From Aquilaria yunnanensis (lineage: Eukaryota > Streptophyta > Magnoliopsida > Malvales > Thymelaeaceae), in contig CM077594.1 of assembly GCA_039654915.1 (NCBI GenBank), positions 94,502,893 through 94,566,892 of the forward strand: 64,000 nucleotides of DNA. The letters run 5' to 3'. Each line of letters starts with the position of its first letter. The stretch's first letter is position 1. The notes under the pieces were generated by a model. It worked only from the letters and a program-made list of their open reading frames with translations. It did no database searches and was not told the DNA's origin. The position numbers and the translations under genes were made by a program. Of this stretch, positions 49,181 to 59,411 are shown piece by piece.

Positions 49181-49597
49181 TCACGAAGTCCCAACTATCT
49201 CCTCTTCCTCTGAGTCTGAGTCATCAGGATAATGTGGAACTGGTTGTACCGGCGGACATGGAAGGTTTAGCGAACGACAAATAATCTCCAACTGAGCCCG
49301 GTTTGCCTCCAATGCAGCTCTCTGAGCCTCCATCTCTGCTCTCTGTCTCCTCTTAATCCTCTCGAGCTTCCTCTCATACTCCGCATCCCTTCGCGCATTC
49401 TCCTCCGCCATCATCTTCTGTACTTGCTCGTTGAATTGTGGTGTCTGTGTGATGTCGATAGGCGGGATGAGACCTGGCTGTCGGCGTCCCGGAATAGCAC
49501 ACTGCTCAGATCCTAATCCAAATACACGGCCTCTCCTTCTACCGCCAGATGCGGTACTAATGATTGCTAGTTCATCAATGGCCTCTATTATTTGGAG
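49181..49597 (-). pseudogene. CACTA-associated Ptta/En-Spm protein, C-terminal fragment
   Basis: An open frame (about 139 codons from the truncation point to a stop at 49181) includes GGRRRGRVFGLGSEQC, then QFNEQVQKMMAEENARRDAE and a long charged coiled coil, ending EEEEIVGTS. GRV(Y/F)GLGS followed by a coiled coil is the C-terminal pattern of plant transposase family PF03004, the accessory ORF of CACTA elements. The N-terminal part is lost. Confidence 0.65.
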
Positions 49598-49600
49598 GTA

Positions 49601-49842
49601 ATATTATTATGAATATTATTTCAACTATCACTAACCAAAAATTTTTATTATTTTCTAACTTACTACTACCACAATCAACTAGTAATAATTATTATTATTA
49701 CTATTATTATGTTTATATTATTGGGTACAAAAAATAATAATAATAAATTAGTATTATTATTATCATTACTGCTTTGTTTGTTATTTTATCCATACAGAAA
49801 TTATCCCACAATCTAATTTTATCCAAGATAATTACTAAGAAG
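49601..49842. other. AT-rich spacer
   Basis: ATT/TAT-rich low-complexity DNA between the truncated CACTA and the LTR start; no feature seen. Confidence 0.4.
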
Positions 49843-51047
49843 TGTTGACACCCAATTTCGTCCGACCTTCATAAAAAAATTAATTAATTAAAAAAATATT
49901 AATTAAAAATTAATTAAATTAAAAATAATATTATATATTGATAAAAATTAATTTAGGAGGGGGCATTTTTGTTTTATAAGTTTAGTCAAAATATAATAAT
50001 ATATATATCTGTTTGTGTGTGTTTAAAAAAAATTATTATTAATTAATTAAAAAAATTAATTAGTTAAAAATCAAATCAAATCAAATCAAAAATATATATG
50101 TAATAAAAAATATATATATATAATAAAATAAATAAATAATAATAAAAAATTAAAAATATCTCCCTTCTCGATCCTTCTGAGGGGGATTATTAAACGGGGG
50201 CACTCGGCCTCTCTCGGGGACACGCTCAGAGCTCTCTCTTTAAAAAAAAAAATTTCTTTCTCCTCTACCTCAGGGCTGGCTCAGCTTCTCCTTCTGCGAG
50301 CTCTCTGCTACGCTTCTCTCTCTTTCTTCTCTCTCCCACAGACTCAAACACACGGACAATAGACAAAAAAAAATCACAGAGATCTCTCTCAGCTCTCTCT
50401 CACGCTTTCTCTTCTCTCGCTTCTCTCTCTCTCTTCTCTTCCCGCTCTCACTCTCGTCTCTTCCCTCTCTGTCTCAGGAATTCTCTCTTCTCAGACGCCA
50501 GCTCCGCCCCTGCTGTCGCGCCTCGCCCTCGCCTCAAGCACCGCCCCTGCCGACGCCCAGCTCCGGCCGCTTCTCCACTGTCGCCCCTCCCCTGCTGGTC
50601 GCGCTCTGTTTTTGGGCCCATCGCGTCTCCCCTCCGCTACGTCGCGCGCGTGCACCTCCTTCCCTCGCCGTCTCCAGCTTCGCGTCGCCCCCTGCCGCGC
50701 CCAGCCCGCCGTGCGCCTTCCCCCTCCTCCAGCTCCCTGTCGCGTGCGCCTTTCCCCCTCCTCCAGCCCTCCGCTGTCGCGCGTGCCTCTCCCCCTCCAG
50801 CCAGCCTCCGTGTTGCCTCCCACCAGCCTCCTTAGCCACCGACGCCACTCATCGCGACACCATCGCGTCTCCCCCTCCAGTCCCCTGCCGTCGCGCCCCT
50901 TCGCCTTGTTGTCCCCTTTTGCTGTAGCACTGCCACCGTCCCGACGCCGGAAAAACAAAAGAAGAAGACGAAGACAGCCAAAAAAAAAGAGACGCGTTTA
51001 CGCGTTTTCAATTTTTTTACCGAGTCAAATTTTATTTTATTTTATTT

Positions 51048-51082
<35 letters not shown>

Positions 51083-53175
51083 GGCTAAAATCCTTATTTA
51101 GCCCCTATTTCTTTTTGTTTTATTCATTTAAGTCATTAATATATTTTATTCTTGCATATACGTCACTGACAGTAAAACTCTTTATTTATTTTATTTATTT
51201 TATTTTTTCGATTTTTGCTTAGATCTGATTAATGTGAATTGTTGTGTGGATCTAATTAAATATCGATTGTTGTGTTGATCTGATGAATATGGATTGTAGT
51301 GATTGCTTGATTGTTAGTTTTCTTTACTGCTCCTGATTACTTGATTAATTAAATTGCTTATTTATATGGTAGTCTATACTGCAGTATGGTTATTCCTTTT
51401 GTGGTTTCTACTGTTTTCTGTGTTTTGCATTCTGTGTTTTGCAGGTGGTAAAAAAAATGAACACTGATTCATAGTAGCATTTCATGATCCGCTTACTACA
51501 GAGGTGACGTGGGCGTTCTCCTCGTCTACAATAACCCTCACAGAGCCACCCCCACCAAAACCGCCTGGATTGATCTCTTCAAGAACTCTATTCCATCTTT
51601 CAGAAGCGAGCTGAGAACAATACAACTGTTCCAGATGCAGACGTTAGAGCTGAACAATTTCCTCGGAAGTATCTCTCTATTCATTCCAATTTCTTGGAAC
51701 TAAGAACTGTCAAGGCCATAAGTATAGAACGTTTATCCATGATAACTGTGTATTGCTGACTGAAATATTTCACTCATGATTTTTGTTTTATGTTTTCCCT
51801 GCGGTATTTTGCTTTATGAAGTAGTCTTCTAGAAGTTTCCTACTTCTCTGTTAACTGATCAACCTATGTAGGAGGGTTTTCCAATAGTCGGGTTTAATGT
51901 TATATATTGAGCACTTCCTGTGCAAATTATTTAGTGACAGGATTATAAAGTCATAAAGATCATTTGTATACGGTGGCATATAGTTTTAATAGGGATACCT
52001 AGTTTGTGGATACTCTTATGCCTTCAACCCTAGAGTATGGAGACCCTTTCTTTTTATTTCTATAGTTTTATGTTGTTGTATGAATTATTGTGTGCAAGCA
52101 ATACCTGGTGGTGATCTTCCTGTTTTCCTTGTCATCCGTCTATTTGTCTTGCACTACTTCACTGATTGTATCCATGCCATACTACCAGAATAAGACTATT
52201 GAACTGGAACTTCTATGTGCAAAAAGATACGCAGATATTTTTGAAGACATAAAAGAGATCCTGAAAGCCATGGGGGACCACATGATTGTATTCTGCGCTA
52301 CTGACTTCCTGAGCGAATCCTTAGAGAACTTGGATTTTGAGATATTCAAGAAAATCAAAGACGAAGAAAAAGGTTAAGACTATATTATTTTGGTCATAAA
52401 ATTGACATATGAGAATAACATGAGATTTTTGATTTGATATGTATTTATTTATTTATTTATTTATTTAGAATAGTTTAATTTTAATTGTTGTAATGCATTA
52501 AATGTGTATCAAATTATTAGAAATCCGTCTTAAGACAGATCATAAAATCCATGTCCAGATGATTCGGTTAGAATCCATGGCTTGGATATTAACTAAACAT
52601 TATTAAAAATAAAATTAAATTAAATAACGAATCCTAAGACGGATCATATCCATGTCAAAATGATTCGGTTAGAATCCATGGCTTGGATATTAAATTCCAT
52701 ATCCGGATGATCCAGCAGGATTTACGGTTTGGAAAATATCAAACTTTTAAAATAAATAAATTAAATAAAAAGATAAAAATCCATATTTTTACGATATGGA
52801 TTAAAATTTCACTAAATTCCGTGTCCAAATGACTCGGCAGAGTCCATGGTTCGGAATCAAAATCTTCCGTGTCCAAATGACTCGGCAGAGTCCATGGTTC
52901 GGAAGTAATAAAATTTTATATAAATTAATTTAAAAATCCACATCCGATTAATTCAGTTAAAATTTCTAGTTTGAAAATTAACTGAATATTTTCTAAAAGC
53001 AAAGCAAAACAAAATTAAAATCAACTAAGGTGCCAATTTTGGGCGCTATAACAAAGTTGTTTTAGCGTAACCGTACTCCCGATCCCCGAACTCTCGCAGA
53101 CCAATTTTAAGGTGACCAATCGACCTAAACATAAACAGATTGGTGGCGACTCCAAGAAAACCTGACGTTGCCACA
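49843..53175 (+). repeat. LTR of Tat/Ogre-like element (3.3 kb) with foreign segments
   Basis: TGTTGACACCCAATTTCGTC to TTGCCACA. About 750 bp longer than the other copy's LTR. Extra content includes a CT-rich tract (50200-50480), a GC-rich patch (50480-50960), a TA microsatellite (51049-51080) and a host gene fragment (51500-52377). The 3' part shares the CCGTGTCCAAATGACTCGGC doublet with the other copy. Confidence 0.75.
51500..52377 (+). pseudogene. DUF89 damage-control phosphatase (PANK2 C-terminal type) gene fragment
   Basis: Two exon pieces of a host gene lie inside the LTR. Piece 1 (51500-51668) reads RGDVGVLLVYNNPHRATPTK then AWIDLFKNSIPSF and, after a 1-base shift, KRAENNTTVPDADVRAEQF. 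Piece 2 (about 52229-52375) reads RYADIFEDIKE, then in a shifted frame DPESHGGPHDCIL, later RILRELGF, then FKKIKDEEK. These are N-terminal motifs of the plant At2g17340/PANK2-type DUF89 domain, a metal-dependent phosphatase acting on damaged phosphometabolites (for example 4'-phosphopantetheine derivatives). About 560 bp of intron-like DNA separates the pieces at a plausible donor (AAG|GTATCT is close, seen as GGAAGTATC). Frameshifts and stops make it non-functional. Confidence 0.75.
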
Positions 53176-53178
53176 GCT

Positions 53179-53197
53179 TGGCGACTCCGCTGGGGAC
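53179..53197 (+). other. Primer binding site
   Basis: TGGCGACTCCGCTGGGGAC, 3 bases after the LTR. It differs by one base from the site in the left-edge copy and resembles the tRNA-Arg PBS of Ogre/Tat elements. Confidence 0.7.
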
Positions 53198-53311
53198 CCT
53201 GGTTAGTGAGTCAAGCCTAAAAGTTGATTTATTTTGTTCTGTTTTGTTTATTTTTATGTGAATTTATATGTTATATTTACTTATTCTAAACATGCATAAT
53301 GCATTCACAAA

Positions 53312-53512
53312 ATGAAGCTCTATACCCGAGCTTCCTTAAATCAAACACGATTCTTTCTAAGCGGAATTGGTGTTGCTGTCCTTGTGAGGCCACGGTCTCC
53401 AAGCCTTCACCGGTTTCAAAGTAGCAAAGTAGTGTATTGCCTTCTGAGACGGTTAGTCTCTGCATGGGCCCACGAAAAGCTACGACTCGAATTAATCCAT
53501 TCCTTACATTAA
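53312..53512 (+). CDS. Short leader ORF of Tat/Ogre-like element (66 aa)
   Basis: The protein is identical to that at 980-1180 on the minus strand. The three base differences I count are all third-position and silent. No domain recognised. Whether it is translated is unknown; the alternative is constraint on the RNA itself. Confidence 0.35.
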   Translation: MKLYTRASLNQTRFFLSGIGVAVLVRPRSPSLHRFQSSKVVYCLLRRLVSAWAHEKLRLELIHSLH

Positions 53513-54121
53513 CCCTAGAGGGTAAGGAATCGGGCTGTCACTATAATTTAGTGACGGGATTCGGGAACTATCCCTGGCCTTTTTGATAAGCCACCTTATG
53601 CATATAGAATTCCCCACTTAACCATAGAACTGACCATAGAATTTCTACCATTTACCAACACTATAAGCATGTTATTGTTATGCCATTTTTGTTACCTTAT
53701 CCTTGGGTTTCTTTGTGTTTTATATTTATGGCTCAGACTTCTTTTCGTAATAGTTCATGTGTTATTAATTGATATCTAACTCGTTGTTAACCTTGTTATT
53801 CTTTTGTTATACTTCTGTTTTGTACAATTTTTCGTCATGCATCAAAACCACGCACCAAACTGTAATAACTTTTGATCTTTCTAAATGACAACTAAAAATC
53901 TCGAAGTTCTACGATAGTTGATAATCAAACTCACTTATTGCATGCATCCATTACATCAATCATGTGCATACAAAGTCTGATAAAAACATAATCTCATTTT
54001 GTATTACATACATCCATCACATCAATCAATTGCATATAAAGTTTAATAAAATAAATCTCACTTTAGAAACGGTAAAATTGGCCATCAACACCGATATCCA
54101 GCTCGGCTCCAAATAAGATTA

Positions 54122-55370
54122 ATGGCAGAACAAACCAAAGGACGTCTCATAGATATGAAGTCCAATATAGAAAGTATGGCTGAGCAAATGAAACAGTTAA
54201 TGGAGTTAGCGACCCAAGTCCCCGTCAATGACCCACAAGATCTAACCTATCCTCCCCAATTCACTCAGAACAGATCTCAGTTCAAGAGAAGCTCTTTCAT
54301 GACTCAGGTCCATCCGATATCATTCATCTAAGGCACAGTCCAATTTTTGAAGAAAAGAAGCTCCTGCTTAAAGAAGAAGAGAATACTAAAAAAACTCGAG
54401 ATCATAGAAAATAGACTGTGGACCATTGAAAGAGGCACTTTATCTCTTTTGATGAACAATCTTTGCTTGATACCAGATGTTGTGATTCCCTCATACTTTA
54501 AGGTACCTGACTTTGTGAAATATGATGGAACAAGTTATCCCATCAATTATATTACGCTGTTTCTAAGGAAAATACAACCACTCACAAGAGACGAGAAAGT
54601 GTTGATAGCACTTTTTCAAGAAAATCTTACAAAGTCAGCGCTACAATGGTATCTAAGTCAAAGTCTGAGAAACATCAAAGCCTGGAATAACCTCGTTTAA
54701 GCTCTTAATCAGTAACTGTGAGCATGTTATAGACTTACCCCTAGATCACCAAATTCTCCAGAATATAGAGAAGAAGGAACAAGAGACCTTTAAGGAATAC
54801 GCATAAAGGTGGAGACACTTAGCCGCACAAGTTCAACCATCTATGATAGAAAGAGAATTGATCACCCTGTTTACCCAAGCATTAAATAGACCATTTTATG
54901 AAAAACTAGTTGGGAACACTTCAAGTAGCTTTTCAAATGTGGTCTTATATGGAGAAAAGATCGAATTTGGAATCAAAACAGAAAAGCTGGTCGATTCTTC
55001 AATTGAAGGATGTTTCAATGAAAGAACCGGAGCTATCCAAAACATCATCTCCAAGTCCTATGATCCAATACCACTCAAGTTACAAGTGAAAGGATATCCT
55101 ATTGAGACTGTAATCTTCAAGGCTCCCTCATCAGTGCCACATACCACTCATGGGAAGAAATGCTACTCAAGTCGATTCAATTTTCACAAGTTACAAACCT
55201 GCTACCACCCATACCAACGGTAGCAAAGATCAAGTAGCCTCCTCTTCCAAGTTGGAATGACCCAAACGCCAAATACAAAATGTTCAATCGGGCATTTAAT
55301 TGAAAATTGTGTGGCACTGAAACTCAAGGCCCAATAGTTGGTCGAGTCTAAATTCCTAGGCCACGACGTG
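54122..55370 (+). pseudogene. Tat/Ogre-type gag, broken by stops
   Basis: Starts MAEQTKGRLIDMKSNIESMA (matching the left-edge copy). After a stop it continues in pieces: FKVPDFVKYDGTSYPINYIT and LTKSALQWYLSQSLRNIKAW (54500-54700), ERELITLFTQALNRPFYEKL (54846-54905), and a C-terminal GHLIENCVALKLKAQ near 55290. This order is typical of Tat-lineage gag. Several stops and small shifts make it non-functional. Confidence 0.8.
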
Positions 55371-56760
55371 ACTGGTTATTGAAAGTGAAGATTTTGAGCT
55401 GGAATTACATTGATTTTGGAAGGCCTCCAAGTCAGATCCGATCTAACAGTTTGCACACACTTTTGAATAACAGGGAATCCTTTTACTAAACTTGCATCTT
55501 TCAGAGCTTGACAAAGTAATCTAATAGTAAAAATCTCCTAGATTTAGTCCAGAATCTAGGGTGTAGTCTTTGTTAGATGGACACCTGGTATTCTTTCTGG
55601 TACAACAAAAAGATGTAATGCGTGCATTCTACTACTTCCCATTTTTACACTCTTTGCCATTATACTATCCATTATTGCCATCACACTTTACTTTTCGACA
55701 ACCGGTAATTTTTTTTTGTTCTTTAACAAAAAGATGTTGCGTGTGCATTCTACCACTTTTTAATCCCATTATTACTTCTACACATTTTACCAATTTTTAC
55801 CAAAAATTCAATTATTACACCTACACATTCTACCACTTCTTACCAAAAATTCCGTTTTTATATCCATCTCTCACTCCTTTCCATTATACTATCCATTATT
55901 GCTATCACACTTTACTTTGAAAACGATACTACTCGTGGGTGAAAATAAAAAGTTAAGGGAGATTTAATAGTGGCGATCTTGAAAGTGCTGTCAAATCTAG
56001 TAAGAAAGATTTCATATGTTGCACCCCAACTCTCAAAAAAAGAATTCATAGTGGTTATCAACATCCTTGCAAGAAGTCTGGGGTTAGCTTCCAAACAAGG
56101 TAGCTCTCATATTAAATGACTTCAGTGGCCTCCCAATTCTCACAAATGCTCAATACAAAAAAAAAAAAAGATTCTCAGTTTTCCGCAACACAAATTCCAA
56201 CAAAGGAAAGAAGTTCATCCCTTCTATCAAAAGCCATTAAAGGGAAAATCCAAAACAAAAAAAAAAAAAAGAGACTGAGAGCAAACACAAGCAGCTAAGG
56301 CCACTTGAATCATTTCACTTCAAGAGGGCTATCATCTCAGTTCTTTGCAACACAAACTCCGAAAAGAGAAATTCATCCCTTCCATCAAAAGACAACAAGG
56401 GAAAATTCAAAACCAAAAAAGGACTGAGAACAAGCACGAGCAAGCAAGGCCATTTGAGTCATCTCACTTCAAGAGAGTTATCAAGTATGTCATCACCATA
56501 GCTCACAAAAAAAAAAAAAGAAAAAAAAAAGAAAAGAAAAGAAAAAAGGGCTCAAGTTAGAGCAAAAGAAAGAAAACAAAAAGTGAGCTATGGATTCTAG
56601 ACTGAAAACCTGCAAAGGCGGTTTAGAACACAAAAGCAACCCTCAAACCAAGCATGCATAAAGATCACAATAGTTGGGGGGGCAACAGATAAGGTCTAAC
56701 TTTCTGGAAAGAATGGCAAATTGAGGTCATCACTATTGAGTTTTTCACCATAATCAAATT
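55371..56760. other. Repeat debris after gag, origin unclear
   Basis: Contains two related segments with AACAAAAAGATGT..GCATTCTAC (about 55605 and 55725), repeated CATTCTACCACTT(C/T)TTACCAAAAA, and A-rich tracts (56158-56170, 56508-56540). A minus frame at 55912-56094 is open but unrecognised. Possibly the degenerate 3' end of the same retroelement. Confidence 0.35.
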
Positions 56761-57105
56761 TGCTCACGAGTAGTATTAAAAGACCCTTCTCCCACACCAC
56801 TTAAACTTAACTTTCTTCAGACTGAACATCCTCATTCAGTTAAAAGACTATCATTGTGAATCATGTTTCAACCTTATTTAATACTGCTCACGAGTAGTAT
56901 TAAAATACCCTTCTTTCACACCACTCAAACTTAACTTTACTCAGACCTAATATTTACCTCTTAATATTATTCTCATTCAGCTAAAAGACTGCCACAAAAA
57001 AAAAAACATTCAAACTTAACTTTCCTCACACCTAATATTTACCTCTTGATATCATCCGCATTCAGCTAAAAGGCTATCATTCTGAATCATGTTTCTACCT
57101 TATTG
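56761..57105. repeat. Tandem repeat, ~124-bp unit x 2.8
   Basis: Units at 56761 and 56885 begin TGCTCACGAGTAGTATTAAA; a third partial unit starts near 57009. All share AAACTTAACTTT and ATTCAG(C/T)TAAAAG motifs. Non-coding. Confidence 0.8.
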
Positions 57106-58064
57106 CATTGCACAGTTTATGTCTTCGAGTTGGAAAAGAGAAGAATGACAGGATATTTTAATTAAAAACAAAGACCGTAAATTACTTTGTCAAGCTTTGC
57201 AAATTGATGAAAGTTTTTCTTTAAGGCCAAACCATTATTCATTAATGTATGTAGACTTAAAAGTGAGGAGATAACTTGAGTCTTTCTTTAATAAGATGTG
57301 GTTCTTGTAAGAGAAATTTACGATCAAGTGCCAGCACAAAGGTCTAGAAATGCTCGACCTTCTGTTAAATCAAAGGCGAGATGATACCTTTTATCCACAT
57401 AAATACCATATTCAGGGGGGCAAAGTAGTCTCTACGAAGCGTAAGAGGAGTACTGCCAACAAAGAAGTTCAATAGACAAGGGGGCAAGTCTTATGGATCA
57501 AAACTTGAGCTCAAGGAAGAGCAATTATTCAGATTATAACATGGGGATAAGTAAGTGTCGGCACGGCTACAAGAAAATGGGCAAAGCAGACATTGAAAGT
57601 AAAGCCTTTGATGGTATCAAATCCATGACAATGGATGAGTACCCGAAAGAGATATAAATTATGAGGCGGGCCAACTTTAAAGAAATTGAGGCCAAAATTC
57701 AAGAACAAGTCAAAGAAAGGGGATTTTGAAAAGAGTTGGGCTTTTGAGGCAGCGAACAAAAGCTGGAAAGCATAAAGAGATTCAATGATAGTCCAAGAAG
57801 GCCATCACAAAGAGGATCCAGTAAAACAAAGACATAAAGAACTAGATCCATACAAAAAAAAGCCATTAGTTACACATGCTCTGCATTCATGCATTTCATA
57901 TCATGCATACATAGCCTTTACATAACAAGGACCAAATGGGAATCACATTCACAGCACAGTTACAGCAATATAAGCTGAGATCTCAATGTCATCAGCTCTT
58001 ATCAATTTATCACTGGATACACAGCTAATATGCGGAACCAACCCGCATCAGGAATTCAAGGATA
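57106..58064. other. Intergenic, nothing recognisable
   Basis: No supported gene. The minus frame at 57529-57759 shows no domain. Confidence 0.35.
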
Positions 58065-58440
58065 AAGTAGACAATATTGTCAAAAGCTTACCGATTCAAT
58101 AATCGAGGCTACACCTGGAAGGATAGGATTGACGCCAGCTAGTAGTATCCAAGATAAGAGATAGCTATAGCCAAGGATAAGGCAGATATCAAAAAATATA
58201 AAGTAGACAATATTGTCAAAAGCCTGGCAATTGATTCAATAATCGAGACTACACCTGGAAGGACAGGATTGATGCCAGCTTAGCAGCATCCAAGATAAGA
58301 GATAGCTGTGGTCAAAGATAAGGCAGACATCAAGAAATATTGTCGTTGAAACTTTGTCAAAAGCGGACAATGGATTCAATAATCAAGGACTGGATCAATG
58401 TCAGCTGGATGGAATATCAAAGATAAGAAATATCATTCAC
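58065..58440. repeat. Tandem repeat, ~135-bp unit x ~2.7
   Basis: Units begin AAAGTAGACAATATTGTCAA (about 58065 and 58199), with a third diverged partial unit from about 58345. Shared motifs: ATTCAATAATCGAG, CTACACCTGGAAGGA and CCAAGATAAGAGATAGCT. It directly precedes the first NABP-like gene. Confidence 0.8.
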
Positions 58441-58479
58441 ATCAAAATGAAGTAGGATCTACTTTTCCGGTTAAACGGC

Positions 58480-58573
58480 GGATACGGTACTCCGTGACTC
58501 TCAAGTCGGTTCTCTCAGTTGCCCATAATAACTGATCCCTTCCTCTCTTCTTTCTTTTACTTCCCTCTAGAAA
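58480..58573 (+). promoter_or_regulatory. NABP-like copy 1 leader, apparently without its TATA box
   Basis: GGATACGGTACTCC at 58480-58493 matches the leader of copy 3 (60133-60146). The TATAAAT that precedes it by about 20 bases in copy 3 is absent here; the homology seems to stop just upstream. Copy 1 may use another promoter or be poorly expressed. Confidence 0.45.
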
Positions 58574-59122
58574 ATGGATCCTACTTTTTCTGCCTTGCGA
58601 AAATATTTTCCTTCTCTCCCAATGAACATCCTCAAAAAGATCTACCAAGTTCGCTGTGAACGATTAAGAGCTCTGATGCATAAAGGAATCCCTGAAGATG
58701 TGCGGTGGTTAATTGAAGCTAAGGTTCGTCTGGCAGGTGAAATCCCAGAGGCATTTGTGTCTCACATGCCTGGTGTAGGCAAAAGCTCTTATGCCAAAAA
58801 GCGAAGAGCGAGGAGACTAGGCGTCTGTCATAAATGCGGACGCTGGACCTGTAATACTAAATGTCGTTCTTTAGGGATGATCTCTGATAATCGAGAAGAT
58901 AAAATACGATTCATTAAGAATGGCCTGAGTAAGGACTCATTGGATGATATCCAATTGACTCTTGAGACGCATTCTTGTGGATCCGTGCAACGTGAACTTC
59001 TCGATTTATGGAGCATTTTTCATGAAGAACGAGAACGATACAGTCCCGGGAATCTGACGTTAAACGACCCTGTTTGCCGGCTTGTAAGAAAGCTAGATGG
59101 GAAGCAGATCCTCGACTCATAG
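58574..59122 (+). CDS. Virus NABP-like cysteine-rich protein, tandem copy 1
   Basis: Intronless ORF of 182 aa. The core GKSSYAKKRRARRLG (about 69-83) followed by a Cys cluster C85-x2-C88-x4-C93-x3-C97 resembles the basic patch plus zinc-finger-like cluster of the nucleic-acid-binding proteins (Viral_NABP family) of carlaviruses and relatives, where such proteins bind nucleic acid and affect host regulation. The preceding segment with GIPEDVRWLIEAKVRLAG also fits that family. The C-terminal about 80 residues extend beyond the usual viral length. Nuclear localisation is suggested only by the basic patch. Two paralogs of identical length follow. The family call rests on motif recall, not a search. 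An alternative is a plant-specific zinc protein that merely resembles it. Confidence 0.7.
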   Translation: MDPTFSALRKYFPSLPMNILKKIYQVRCERLRALMHKGIPEDVRWLIEAKVRLAGEIPEAFVSHMPGVGKSSYAKKRRARRLGVCHKCGRWTCNTKCRSLGMISDNREDKIRFIKNGLSKDSLDDIQLTLETHSCGSVQRELLDLWSIFHEERERYSPGNLTLNDPVCRLVRKLDGKQILDS

Positions 59123-59276
59123 AAGCCGTTAATGCCGTTACTGGACGTAAAACCAGTGGAAGATGTAAGCCACAGTCACAATTACTGTACATACAGTTTG
59201 TTATATTTGGAAAAATTTGCATTTTCTTTTGACAGATGTACATGCTCCCCTAAGTGTAATCGACACGTTATCCCTT

Positions 59277-59296
59277 TTCATCACTATAAATGCGTG
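59277..59296 (+). promoter_or_regulatory. Core promoter of NABP-like copy 2
   Basis: TTCATCACTATAAATGCGTG with TATAAAT at 59285-59291, 121 bases upstream of the ATG. The same 20 bases recur upstream of copy 3 and in modified form upstream of LOG. Confidence 0.7.
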
Positions 59297-59411
59297 TTCT
59301 TCCTTCTGATTAAACAACAGATAAGATACCCCGTGACTTCTAAAGTCGATTATTCCAGTTTCCTGCAATAACTGATTCATTTCCCTCTTCTCTCAAATTC
59401 TTCTCTCATCA

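Larger units (their letters stand above)
48389..49600 (-). mobile_element. CACTA (En/Spm) transposon, terminal part only
   Basis: CACTACTAAAATAACTG at 48389 is a CACTA terminus. It is followed by about 450 bp of subterminal inverted motifs (TTACCAACTG..CAGTTGGTAA), as CACTA ends use for transposase binding, and then by a minus-strand reading frame of the Ptta/En-Spm ORF type. The opposite terminus is missing, so the element is truncated near 49600, shortly before the retroelement at 49843. Confidence 0.75.
49843..55370 (+). mobile_element. Ty3/gypsy Tat/Ogre-like element, 5' part only
   Basis: LTR (49843-53175), PBS (53179-53197), leader and a decayed gag (54122 to about 55370) on the plus strand. 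No protease, RT, integrase or second LTR follows, so the element is 3'-truncated or its remainder is unrecognisable. It is the same family as the copy at 1-3889 but in opposite orientation. Confidence 0.8.

Noticed and set aside
50491..51088. Long open frames on both strands (155 and 158 aa) in the GC-rich LTR patch
   Set aside because: Extreme composition removes stops in several frames at once; the products are low-complexity Pro/Arg/Ser strings without a domain.
53740..53900. Possible tRNA-like or hairpin structure in the retroelement leader
   Set aside because: I could not place a cloverleaf with conserved A and B boxes; no RNA gene is claimed.
59060..59220. Second reading frame (KKARWEADPRLIEA..) running past the stop of NABP copy 1, with a match in copy 2
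   Set aside because: The similarity follows from DNA conservation beyond the stop codon; copy 3 breaks the frame, so I see no evidence of an overlapping gene.
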